Shown: positions 6,143 through 12,658, counted from the stretch's first letter. The stretch: DNA of 12,658 nt from Candidatus Sumerlaeota bacterium (GCA_026398545.1 JAPLSR010000002.1:1-12658); one strand, 5' to 3'. A program made the numbers and translations. Notes: generated from the letters alone by a model not told the origin.

Positions 6143-7063
6143 CTATTTTAGCACCTTAATGGGCTGTATGAGGCTCTTTTTCAGGACGGCAACACAGATT
6201 ACATCACCTGAGGGATTCATAACAAGAAAGGGTCCTTCATTCTCTGGAACCGGGCCCTCCTCCCAGGACACAGCGGCTCCATTCTTGAGCCGTTCCTCCG
6301 AAGCGCCCGCAAGGACAACACGCCTCCATGAGGGAAGGGCATCAGGGATGGAGAGGAGATGCAAGAGCGCCGTCGCCGGATGGAGCTCCAGTGTGTCCGG
6401 CGGGAGGGCGCCCTCCACGCCAAGATGACCGATGGCAGTGCGGCGAAGCATGCGGACATAAGCGCCCGTATTTAACCTCTGCCCGATGTCACGCCCCAGA
6501 GAGCGGATATAAGTCCCCGCGCCGACACGCGCCTCGAGCAGAAGACCGGGCGGGCTGAATCGAACAAGCCGCAGTGAATGAATAATCACGCGGCGCGGCG
6601 CAGGGATAATATGACTCCCCGCTCGCGCGAGTTCATATAATTTTTTTCCCCCAACCTTGAGCGCGGAAAAAAGAGGGGGCGTTTGCTCAATCTCGCCGGT
6701 GAAGGCGATAAGCGTTTCAAGAATCTCGCGCTCGGACACATCATCCGCCTGCCGCCCGTCCGAAAAGTCGGTGATGCGTCCCGTGGGGTCGCCAGTGTCC
6801 GAAATCAAGCCGAGCGCAAGTTCAAAGATGTAGGTCTTGTCCTGGTGGAGGATATATTCAGAAAGGCGAGTTGCCCTTCCTATGCAAAGGATGAGCAGTC
6901 CCGATGCAAAGGGGTCAAGGGTGCCGGTGTGACCCACCTGGCGGATGCCAAAAGCCTTTCGCACCCGCGCCACCACATCGTGGGAGGTTGGTCCTTCCGG
7001 CTTGTCCACGGGGAGAAAGCCGCAAGGCTGGTTTTGGGAAATATCCATTTCCATACGAGGCAT
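6143..7063 (-). CDS. truB: tRNA pseudouridine(55) synthase TruB
   Basis: TruB makes the universal pseudouridine-55 in the T-loop of tRNAs. The 306-residue protein has the usual length. It contains GFLPVDKPEGPTSHDVVARVRKAFG, the catalytic Asp50 in GHTGTLDPFASGLL, and the PPLFSALKVGGKKLYELARAG and GAGTYIRSLGRDIG motifs. The C-terminus (about 230-306) is a plausible PUA-like tail. The start is uncertain: Met1, Met4 and Met6 (7063, 7054, 7048) are all possible and none has a good Shine-Dalgarno; I give the longest. Many bacteria place truB between rbfA/infB and ribF/rpsO; here it instead follows carbamate kinase on the same strand, across a 75-base repeat-containing gap. Confidence 0.95.
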   Translation of the reverse strand: MPRMEMDISQNQPCGFLPVDKPEGPTSHDVVARVRKAFGIRQVGHTGTLDPFASGLLILCIGRATRLSEYILHQDKTYIFELALGLISDTGDPTGRITDFSDGRQADDVSEREILETLIAFTGEIEQTPPLFSALKVGGKKLYELARAGSHIIPAPRRVIIHSLRLVRFSPPGLLLEARVGAGTYIRSLGRDIGQRLNTGAYVRMLRRTAIGHLGVEGALPPDTLELHPATALLHLLSIPDALPSWRRVVLAGASEERLKNGAAVSWEEGPVPENEGPFLVMNPSGDVICVAVLKKSLIQPIKVLK

Positions 7064-7108
7064 AGTCGCTGACGCTGCCTACTCCGCCGAAGCGGCTGTG
7101 AAGGCTGG

Positions 7109-7131
7109 GCCATAGCTCTGGCGACGGAGCG
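7109..7131 (-). repeat. Second copy of the CCATAGCTATGG-type element, inverted
   Basis: Read on the minus strand, this segment matches 2692-2714 at 21 of 23 positions, including the block CGCTCCGTCGCCA. One change breaks the perfect core palindrome (CCAGAGCTATGG). It fills part of the 75-base carbamate kinase-truB gap. The adjoining stretch 7064-7108 (with CTACTCCGCCGAAGCGGCT) also looks repeat-derived and sits where a truB ribosome-binding site would be expected. Confidence 0.65.
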
Positions 7132-7138
7132 ATGAAAA

Positions 7139-8080
7139 TTATCCGGTAATTGTGGTTCCGGCACGTCCCTCTATGGCGTCATAAACGCGCCCCGGGCGGG
7201 TCAGGATGACGCGCTCGCCACCGGCGTGGATGAAGTTGACCGCCGCCTCGATTTTTGGCCCCATGCTCCCCGGCGGGAAATGCCCCTCTGCCTGATAATG
7301 GACAGCATCTGCCGCCGTCATGCGGTCAAGAGCGCGCCGCGTGGGTTTGGTGAAATCAAGACAGACCTTTTCCTCGCCTGTGACGATGACGAGGGTTTGA
7401 ATGCCGAGCGTAGATGCCAGTAAGGCGGAGGCAAGGTCCTTGTCCACCACTGCCTCCACGCCGGAGAGCATCCCATCGGGTCTTCGGATGACAGGAATGC
7501 CGCCCCCGCCTGCGGCAATTACAATAATGCCTGCATTCAGGAGGGAGCGGACGACTTCCGCCTCAACAATTCTCGTCGGTCGCGGCGAGGCGACAACTCT
7601 TCTCCATCCCCTGTGGACATCCTGGCGCATAGTCCATCCCCGCTCCCTTGCAAGGCTGTGTGCCTCCTCCTCCGTATAAAATTGCCCGATGAACTTGGTG
7701 GGGTTCTTCAAGGCGGGGTCGTCAGGCGCCACCTCAACCTGGGTGATGATGGTCACAACGTTGCAACTTATATTTGTCCGGGCAAGCTCATTGTGGAGCA
7801 CCTGCTGGAGCATATACCCCATGCCTCCCTCGGAATCGCTCACGCAGACATCGAGGGTCAGGGGATAAAGCACGGTGCTGGCATATTCACTGCGGAAGAG
7901 GATATTCCCAACTTGAGGACCGTTGCCGTGGGAGATAATGATGCGCGATGGGTGGGCTGAGAGAACTCTGGCGAGCTCGCTCATGGTCTCCCGGGAATGG
8001 GCATATTGCTGCTGGAGATTTCCCTCCTCGCCCTCCCTTGAGAGGGCATTACCACCAATGGCAAAAAAGAAGGATTCCAT
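7139..8080 (-). CDS. arcC: Carbamate kinase
   Basis: A 313-residue amino-acid-kinase-fold enzyme that interconverts carbamoyl phosphate + ADP with carbamate (NH3 + CO2) + ATP. Family features are the opening FAIGGNALSREGEEGNLQQQ, ISHGNGPQVGNILFRSEYA, the carbamate-kinase-specific insert LKNPTKFIGQFYTEEEA, RRVVASPRPTRIVE, VIAAGGGGIPVI, EAVVDKDLASALLA, and FPPGSMGPKIEAAVNFI near the end. It is full length. AGGAT lies about 10 bases before the ATG. No arginine deiminase, ornithine carbamoyltransferase or transporter gene is visible, so the source of carbamoyl phosphate is unknown; the symbol reflects the enzyme family only. It lies 36 bases after the PilZ gene on the same strand. Confidence 0.95.
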   Translation of the reverse strand: MESFFFAIGGNALSREGEEGNLQQQYAHSRETMSELARVLSAHPSRIIISHGNGPQVGNILFRSEYASTVLYPLTLDVCVSDSEGGMGYMLQQVLHNELARTNISCNVVTIITQVEVAPDDPALKNPTKFIGQFYTEEEAHSLARERGWTMRQDVHRGWRRVVASPRPTRIVEAEVVRSLLNAGIIVIAAGGGGIPVIRRPDGMLSGVEAVVDKDLASALLASTLGIQTLVIVTGEEKVCLDFTKPTRRALDRMTAADAVHYQAEGHFPPGSMGPKIEAAVNFIHAGGERVILTRPGRVYDAIEGRAGTTITG

Positions 8081-8116
8081 CTATCCGCATCCTGACTCCA
8101 GGGTAATTTATGATAA

Positions 8117-8524
8117 TTATTTTTGCTTGGACCCTATGTCATCAAGGAATTTTTTCAGGCGGGTGATGGTGTGTTGCACGATGTCCTGGAATTCAAGCCC
8201 GACTGCCTCCGGGTGGGTCTGGTCATCCCCGACGAAACGGACAGCCCTCGCCTTGGCGAAAAATCCCTCGCGAATGGTGTGGATATCTTTGATATGTATC
8301 CAGAAGAATCGCTCCTGGAACCAGGAGGGTTGAAAGTTCGGGTCAAGGTTTTTTGCCTCCTGTGAGAGGTCCAACAGGATGCCGCCCACGCTGATGTCCC
8401 TTGTTACACTCTGGAAGCGGAGCGGGGGGAGATTATCATCTGTGCTGCCCGAGTCCACAGTCTGCAATTCAACGGAAAGGGTCACCTTGTATCGCTGGTG
8501 GAGTCTGAGTTCTTCCGGTTTCAT
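8117..8524 (-). CDS. PilZ domain protein
   Basis: A 135-residue single-domain protein. The c-di-GMP signature of PilZ is visible: RLHQRYKV supplies RxxxR near the N-terminus (about residues 7-11) and DISVGG supplies the D/NxSxxG motif about 45 residues later. Beta strands such as FFWIHIKDI and KARAVRFVGDD, followed by AVGLEFQDI and a C-terminal helix, fit the fold. It is therefore a likely c-di-GMP-binding regulator of unknown target. The frame is open to a GTG at 8581 with a good AGAGGGG site, which would overlap hprK by 20 bases. I prefer the ATG at 8524 because the extra 19 residues are AT-rich, unlike PilZ, and contain a palindrome and -10-like sequence. The choice is open. Confidence 0.82.
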   Translation of the reverse strand: MKPEELRLHQRYKVTLSVELQTVDSGSTDDNLPPLRFQSVTRDISVGGILLDLSQEAKNLDPNFQPSWFQERFFWIHIKDIHTIREGFFAKARAVRFVGDDQTHPEAVGLEFQDIVQHTITRLKKFLDDIGSKQK

Positions 8525-8544
8525 ACTTTTTTCATCTGTGGCAA

Positions 8545-8568
8545 AATATAATGGTGTAATATTACACC
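8545..8568 (-). promoter_or_regulatory. Perfect 16-base palindrome with adjacent -10-like box before the PilZ gene
   Basis: GGTGTAATATTACACC (8553-8568) is a perfect palindrome spanning the hprK stop codon (8562-8564). Immediately downstream on the minus strand lies TATATT (8550-8545), a fair -10 box, about 20 bases before the ATG at 8524. The palindrome would occupy the spacer of such a promoter, a usual place for a repressor operator. No good -35 hexamer is seen. I cannot assign the site to a known regulator. Confidence 0.45.
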
Positions 8569-9584
8569 GATGGGTCTTCACCCAACCCCTCTGAGCCTTC
8601 CATGCCTCCTATCGGAAGATTCCGAGATTCCGAAATCCCCTCTGCATTGGCTTTATTTTCTTGAATCCGTCGGAGGAGGTTCTTGCTGAACTCTGTGGCA
8701 GGATTATACCCCCCGTAGCGGAGACGCTGTTGCAAGGCGGCAACCTCAATCAGAATGGCGAGGTTTCTCCCGGGTTCAACGGGAATCTGGTATTCGGGAA
8801 TTTCCACATCAAAGATGGTGCGCTTCTTCTCATCCATGCCGAGGCGTTCATACTCCTTGTGCGGGTCCCATTTTTCAAGAAGGACGAGGAGCGAGACCTT
8901 CTTTTCCTCCCTGATGGCGCCGACACCATAGAGTTTCTCCACATCAACAATCCCCAGCCCTCTTATCTCCATGTGATGTTTCAGGATTTCAGAGGCGCAG
9001 CCAATCAGGAGATCTTTGGAAATCCGGCGAAGCACCACCACATCATCCGCCACAAGGCGGTGTCCACGTTCCACCAGCTCCAGCGCCGCCTCGCTTTTTC
9101 CCACGCCGCTGATGCCGACAAGCAGGACCCCCATCCCATAAACGTCTAAAAGGACGCCATGAATCGTGCAGGATGGGGCGAACTCCATCTCAAGAAAATT
9201 TGAGAGCATGCCGGAAAATCGGGAGGTTGGGATGGGCGTCTTCATGATGGGGACATTGTGCCGGTCGGCAAGCTCCAGAAATTCAAGGGTGATGTCCTGA
9301 CCCGAGGTGATGATGAAGCACGGAATCTCAAACTCAAACATCCTCGTGAGGCTCGCTTGCCTCTCTCTGGGGTCCATACCCTTTAAAAAGGAGCACTCCG
9401 TGATGCCGAGAATCTGGATGCGGTCATGGGAGAAGACGTCATAGAAGCCTGCAATGGCGAGACCGGGACGGTTGAGTTCCGGAGATTCCACCCGCTTTTC
9501 AAGCCCCTGATTTCCTGCAATAAGGGAGAGTTCAAGCGACTTTCCCTTTTTCTCCAGGATTTTTCCGACAGCAATACCCGTCAT
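8562..9584 (-). CDS. hprK: HPr kinase/phosphorylase
   Basis: A 340-residue bifunctional enzyme that phosphorylates or dephosphorylates the regulatory Ser of HPr-like proteins. The N-terminal domain (1-130) is DRTGG-like, with RPGLAIAGFYDVFSHDRIQILG. The catalytic domain has His142 (TIHGVLLDVYGMGVLL), Walker A GISGVGKS (157-164), ELVERGHRLVADDVVVL, and the family signature MEIRGLGIVDVEKLYGVGAI (205-224). It therefore looks complete and active. The ATG at 9584 has a moderate GGACGGGTAG region upstream. It starts 32 bases after tRNA-Thr on the same strand and is followed by a PilZ gene, not by the PTS or rapZ genes that often accompany hprK in Gram-negative bacteria. No HPr gene is in the window. 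Confidence 0.95.
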   Translation of the reverse strand: MTGIAVGKILEKKGKSLELSLIAGNQGLEKRVESPELNRPGLAIAGFYDVFSHDRIQILGITECSFLKGMDPRERQASLTRMFEFEIPCFIITSGQDITLEFLELADRHNVPIMKTPIPTSRFSGMLSNFLEMEFAPSCTIHGVLLDVYGMGVLLVGISGVGKSEAALELVERGHRLVADDVVVLRRISKDLLIGCASEILKHHMEIRGLGIVDVEKLYGVGAIREEKKVSLLVLLEKWDPHKEYERLGMDEKKRTIFDVEIPEYQIPVEPGRNLAILIEVAALQQRLRYGGYNPATEFSKNLLRRIQENKANAEGISESRNLPIGGMEGSEGLGEDPSV

Positions 9585-9616
9585 GTATCTACCCGTCCTA
9601 GGTTATAGTAAAAGAG

Positions 9617-9689
9617 AGCTGGTGGTCGGAATCGAACCGACGACCTGCGCATTACGAGTGCGCTGCTCTGCCGACTGAGCTACACCAGC
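9617..9689 (-). tRNA. tRNA-Thr (CGT anticodon)
   Basis: A 73-base tRNA. The acceptor stem GCTGGTG pairs perfectly with CACCAGC. The D-arm GCTC..GAGC is present, the anticodon stem is GCGCA/TGCGC with loop CTCGTAA, and the T-arm carries GGTTCGATTCC. The anticodon CGT (9656-9654) falls exactly at positions 34-36 and reads the Thr codon ACG. The discriminator is T, and no CCA is encoded. It lies 32 bases upstream of hprK on the same strand, so the two could share a transcript. Confidence 0.97.
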
Positions 9690-9702
9690 GTATAAAAACA
9701 TT

Positions 9703-9730
9703 AAATTATGCCTTTGAGCCAAATCAACAA
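9703..9730 (-). promoter_or_regulatory. Possible promoter for tRNA-Thr (and hprK)
   Basis: On the minus strand TTGTTG (9730-9725) and TAATTT (9708-9703) are separated by 16 bases and lie in AT-rich DNA, with the -10 ending about 13 bases before the tRNA 5' end. This is a plausible sigma70-type promoter; the hexamers are imperfect. Confidence 0.4.
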
Positions 9731-9812
9731 TTTTTTGATGTCATTTCAATATGGATTTCAACAAAAAAGTGAAACACGTAAAAAGGACAAAATCATTAAA
9801 TAATTTCTCGTC

Positions 9813-9831
9813 GTAGATGCGACGTGGCGGG
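9813..9831 (+). repeat. Dispersed 19-base repeat, copy 2
   Basis: This matches 2490-2508 at 18 of 19 positions. Here it begins within a small hairpin, CGTCG/CGACG (9809-9824), just downstream of the propeller gene's final stop, and is followed on the minus strand by AT-rich DNA. It might act as a weak terminator for that transcript, although no T-tract follows directly. Confidence 0.5.
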
Positions 9832-9856
9832 TAGAGCGCGCTGTCTGTTATTTCGC

Positions 9857-10264
9857 TTAAGGGTGACCTATCAGATACCAGACAAGGTCGGCAATATCAA
9901 CCTTGCCGTCGTTGTTCAAATCCAAGCCTCTTTTATCCGAATCCAGCCCCAGCAGATAGTGTTTTATCTTCTCCGACAGCAGAAAGTCGAATTGGGCAAA
10001 GTGGGACCTCGTTCTATCATCGCCGATGGCGGTGAAATCACCACCGGCATAGACATTCGGACCGTAGACGACGAGGGTCTCGACCACGCTGTCCGCGTTG
10101 GGGTTCCAGTCGGTTGCGGGGCCTGTTGTTGCAGCATCAAGGGCAGCGATATTGTTGCGCGTCTGTCCGCCGATTCTATTGAAATAGCCACTGGCATAGA
10201 CGATTGAATCGGAGACGGCGAGGGCATAGACAAAAGGATAATCTCCACCGCTCGCATCGGGGTT
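9857..10264 (-). pseudogene. Detached 3' part of the propeller gene: last two blades and dockerin-like tail
   Basis: This stretch continues, in the same frame and without further stops, the gene that ends at the TGA at 10267-10265. It encodes the end of blade 5, blade 6 (ALAVSDSIVYASGYFNRIGG, AATDWNPNAD-type end), blade 7 (VYAGGDFTAIGDDR) and a C-terminal tail with LDLNNDGKVDIADLVWYL, an EF-hand-like calcium loop typical of dockerin type I repeats, before a TAA. Only one such loop is obvious. A GTG at 10087 could start an in-frame 76-residue product, but no reason to think so is visible. It is called a fragment because it makes sense only as part of the upstream protein; stop readthrough or a sequencing error would restore one 414-residue protein. 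Confidence 0.75.
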
Positions 10265-10684
10265 TCAGTCGGTGGCGTTTCCTGTGGTGGCATCGAGTGC
10301 GGCAATGAGGTTGCGCGGCTGCCCGCCGATGCTGGTGAACCATCCCCCGGCATAGACGGTCGAGCCGGAGACAGCGAGGGCGGCGACCCCACCGTCCGCA
10401 TTGGGATTCCAGTCAGTGGCAGCACCCATGGTGGCAGCGTCGAGTGCGGCGATATTGTTGCGCGTCTGCCCGCCGATGCTGGTGAAATCGCCACCGGCAT
10501 AGACAGTCGAACCGGAGACGGCGAGGGCCTCGACATAGCCATTCGTATCGGGGTTCCAGTTGGTTGCGGCTCCTGTTGTTGCCGCGTCGATGGCGCCGAT
10601 ATGGTTACGCGCCTGCCCGCCGATACTGGTGAAATACCCGCTGGCATAGACTGTCGAGCCGGAGACAGCGAGGGCGTGAACCTG
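10088..10684 (-). repeat. Tandem ~147-base coding repeats (propeller blades 3-6)
   Basis: Four units, 10684-10538, 10537-10391, 10390-10235 and 10234-10088, encode near-identical 49-residue blades; the third is three residues longer. The common pattern is ALAVSGSTVYAGG-F-SIGGQ-RN-IAALDA, then AATDWNPNA. The high DNA similarity implies recent duplication or ongoing exchange among units. More diverged blades 1, 2 and 7 lie outside. Confidence 0.85.
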
Positions 10685-11101
10685 ATTGCTCGCATTTGGG
10701 TTCCAGGCGGGGTCAACCGAGATGTTCGTAAGAATATGGGCGATGTTTTTTCGTGCAACGCCCCCGACCCTGTTGAAATCGCCCCCGATGAACCACCCGC
10801 CCGAGCCGTCAGGAACACAGGCATAAACGAATCCATTCACCTTGGGAAAGGTAGCGACTGGGGCGCCGGTCGAGGCGTCAAGAGGAACACCACCTCCAGT
10901 TGATGGACCAACATAGGAGAACGACCCGCCGATATAGACTGTGTCCGTCGTTCTGACGATGGCATAGACGCTGCTGTCGGTCACCCACGTTTCTTCGCGG
11001 GGCGTCGAGCTCTGGGCGCGCGCCCCCGGAACATTCAACGCCGCCAGCGCTATTGCGGCTATCACCAAAACCAGCTTAACTGCCCACGGTTTTAATTTCA
11101 T
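10265..11101 (-). CDS. Exported beta-propeller repeat protein, apparently truncated by an in-frame TGA
   Basis: The 278-residue open part begins with a clear signal peptide: basic MKLK, a hydrophobic core, and an ARA cleavage site near residue 29. Repeats of about 49 residues follow, starting near residues 43, 91, 140, 189 and 238, with the pattern VYAGGDFTSIGGQTRNNIAALDA...WNPNA. They resemble delta-60/DUF5122-type propeller repeats. The TGA at codon 279 stands exactly where four other blades read TGG (Trp of WNP), a single-base change, and the frame then continues to 9857 with two more blades and a dockerin-like tail. Seven blades would close a propeller; five would not. The ATG at 11101 has AAAGGA upstream and lies 12 bases after the preceding gene's stop. 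The ligand is unknown. Confidence 0.82.
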   Translation of the reverse strand: MKLKPWAVKLVLVIAAIALAALNVPGARAQSSTPREETWVTDSSVYAIVRTTDTVYIGGSFSYVGPSTGGGVPLDASTGAPVATFPKVNGFVYACVPDGSGGWFIGGDFNRVGGVARKNIAHILTNISVDPAWNPNASNQVHALAVSGSTVYASGYFTSIGGQARNHIGAIDAATTGAATNWNPDTNGYVEALAVSGSTVYAGGDFTSIGGQTRNNIAALDAATMGAATDWNPNADGGVAALAVSGSTVYAGGWFTSIGGQPRNLIAALDATTGNATD

Positions 11102-11113
11102 GGTATGATTCCT

Positions 11114-12658
11114 TTAAAAAATTATATTTCTTTTAAACAACGATAACAAAAAAAGCAAGAGGCCCCATACCCCCTTGCCTACAGAATCCGTCAGTCCTGT
11201 GATACCTGACCCCTCCACATACCCGCCGCCAGTAATATGTGTAACAGACTGCGTCACACCCTGGATGAACTGGAAATTGACGCCTGTGCCCTCTACAGTA
11301 TCCTTAACAATAGCCATGGAGCTGAATTCCCCGGCGGTGTTATCAAATGTCCAGATATCGTTAAATGCATTGGCAGTGCCATCCATAAACTGCACCCGGA
11401 TGTTGACGGGTGAGTTGAAGGGAATGAGCTGGTCGGAGACATTCTTTGTCAAAATGACGAAGAGCGCATTGCTCGCCGTTGGGATGGAATTCCCCCCACT
11501 CCGCGCAATCCGGTCGGCAAGGGTTGCCTGTTTGATGGTAACCTTTATCACGTTCGGGTCTGAGGGGTCTGTTTCAACATAATTCGGGAATTCAATGCGG
11601 TGCCAGGTATAATAACCGCCTGTGCCCGCGTTCAGGGTTGGCCCAACAAGGATTTTCACCATACCCCCGCCCTGCGGCTTGATATTTATTGTGCTTTCCT
11701 CAATTGTGGAACCGGGCAGGTTCCCGAAAATACCTGAATCGCCAGGAGAGGCTAATCTCACTCTGCCTGTGGCGCCGGCGAGATGCCACAGGTGCACAGT
11801 CACAGTATTATTCTCAGTATCCACAATTTGTTCCACCGGAACAAGAACCCAGTTTTGCCACAGACCATCCACACACGGCACATACATCCATATCCTCATC
11901 CCCGCCTCTGCAAAACCCATATCAGTATCCACATCGCCATCAAGGTATTCAAGGGTGAGCGTTGCCGATGTCAGAAATGAGATGTTATCCGCATTTGCAA
12001 GCATCTGAACGGCGCCGCAGGGCATGGACTGCATGTCACAGCCGGGCAGGGGCGGCGGAATATCGGGGGATTTCATGGTAAAGTGGGTGCTGGTGATGGA
12101 ACTTTCAGGGATATAAAAGGTGTGGTGATAAGCCGCGTCCGGGTCGCCTGACGTTTCAAGTGTGCCGCCATTAGACCCGATATCCCTCACCACAGGCTTA
12201 AAACTATATTTAATATCCAGACCGGTATCATTGGAATTCGGGACGCCTAAGTCAATGGAGTCCACCAACCCATCAAGACTTCTAATAGAAAATGGTGGAC
12301 GGGCAACGGAGAGGTCAATACCCGAAGACGAGCCCGATAGCGTCACTGTTGTGAGAAAATCACCTTCAATCGTCAAATGAGCATTCTGTCCGAGTATTAA
12401 CGTCAACTCGCGGGAACTGTAAGGATTTATAGATGCTTTGAATCCCGCCAGCCCGAGGCTATCCCCCGCAACAGGCAGATAAAAACAGTCGGGAGTAATG
12501 AGAGATTTTGTGATTGTAACTCCCTGGTCAAAAACAAGGGTCAATGCCTCACCGGGCTCCGCATTTCCATCCCCGTTGGCATCACTGAAAATCGCGTTAA
12601 CAAGATGCGGTCTCGAGACAAAGGGGGTTGGTGTGGGAGTAAACGTGGGTGTGGGAGA
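11114..12658 (-). CDS. Large exported protein with Pro/Thr linker and C-terminal hydrophobic tail, N-terminus off the window
   Basis: The frame is open to the right edge, giving at least 514 residues; the true start is outside. The visible part begins with a SPTPTFTPTPTP linker, then FSDANGDGNAEPGEALTL, an acidic calcium-loop-like segment. The rest is rich in beta-strand-like stretches and has no family I recognise; pieces such as VPCVDGLWQNWVLVPVEQI and VTVHLWHLAGATGRVRL suggest stacked beta domains. The C-terminus, GVWGLLLFLLSLFKRNIIF, is a hydrophobic helix followed by Lys-Arg and four residues, like an anchor or sorting tail. The internal TTG at 12544 is not credible as the start because the linker continues upstream in frame. 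It lies 12 bases before the propeller gene, so they are probably co-transcribed. Confidence 0.8.
   Translation of the reverse strand, partial: SPTPTFTPTPTPFVSRPHLVNAIFSDANGDGNAEPGEALTLVFDQGVTITKSLITPDCFYLPVAGDSLGLAGFKASINPYSSRELTLILGQNAHLTIEGDFLTTVTLSGSSSGIDLSVARPPFSIRSLDGLVDSIDLGVPNSNDTGLDIKYSFKPVVRDIGSNGGTLETSGDPDAAYHHTFYIPESSITSTHFTMKSPDIPPPLPGCDMQSMPCGAVQMLANADNISFLTSATLTLEYLDGDVDTDMGFAEAGMRIWMYVPCVDGLWQNWVLVPVEQIVDTENNTVTVHLWHLAGATGRVRLASPGDSGIFGNLPGSTIEESTINIKPQGGGMVKILVGPTLNAGTGGYYTWHRIEFPNYVETDPSDPNVIKVTIKQATLADRIARSGGNSIPTASNALFVILTKNVSDQLIPFNSPVNIRVQFMDGTANAFNDIWTFDNTAGEFSSMAIVKDTVEGTGVNFQFIQGVTQSVTHITGGGYVEGSGITGLTDSVGKGVWGLLLFLLSLFKRNIIF

Noticed and set aside
10265..10267. TGA read as selenocysteine or as reassigned Trp
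   Set aside because: The residue is Trp in other repeats, not a redox site, and other genes here (queD-like at 4071-4073, the lipoprotein at 3121-3123, the thiamine-binding gene) use TGA as a genuine stop.
10088..10684. Regular repeats as a possible CRISPR array
   Set aside because: The units are about 147 bases with no short repeat/unique spacer alternation, and they code for conserved protein blades.
9964..10836. A 290-codon open frame on the minus strand overlapping the propeller gene
   Set aside because: It is a frame-shifted shadow of the tandem repeats; its Ser/Pro-rich repeats simply mirror the 147-base period, and it lacks a signal peptide and sensible composition.
11175..11582. A 135-codon plus-strand open frame
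   Set aside because: It lies opposite the large exported protein in a region without a ribosome-binding site and has no recognisable protein features.

Overview
The window reads as chromosomal DNA from a diderm bacterium of an uncultured, environmental type. This is inferred from a lipoprotein with a PEGA-like domain, secreted proteins with Pro/Thr linkers, a dockerin-like tail, an HPr kinase outside any visible PTS locus, and intergenic spaces filled with short degenerate repeats. I cannot name a phylum from the sequence alone. TGA, TAA and TAG are all used as ordinary stops, so the code is standard.

Region 1 (1-2404, minus strand) is the conserved lipid/ribosome cluster yceD-rpmF-plsX-fabH, read right to left, with fabH cut by the left edge. 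Region 2 (2405-2781) is a 377-base spacer with several repeat-like elements, including a 50-base near-palindrome. Region 3 (2782-6092, plus strand) holds a small lipoprotein, a thiamine-binding (MTH1187-type) protein, a 6-pyruvoyl-tetrahydropterin-synthase-family enzyme next to GTP cyclohydrolase I (a two-step pterin module), and a membrane-anchored Ser/Thr kinase with a TPR-like tail. Region 4 (6143-9689, minus strand) reads in transcription order: tRNA-Thr(CGT), hprK, a PilZ-domain gene, carbamate kinase, truB. Region 5 (9857-12658, minus strand) holds two exported proteins 12 bases apart: a long Pro/Thr-linker protein cut by the right edge, with a C-terminal hydrophobic/basic tail, and a repeat protein that looks like a seven-bladed propeller but is interrupted by an in-frame TGA exactly where the repeats have a conserved Trp.

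Most of the window is housekeeping. The parts most worth a second look are the interrupted propeller gene and its neighbour, the hprK-pilZ junction with a perfect 16-base palindrome, the hairpin that displays the ribosome-binding site of the thiamine-binding gene in its loop, the PTPS-folE pair, and the recurring short repeat elements in nearly every intergenic space. I saw no CRISPR array, transposase, phage gene or defence system.
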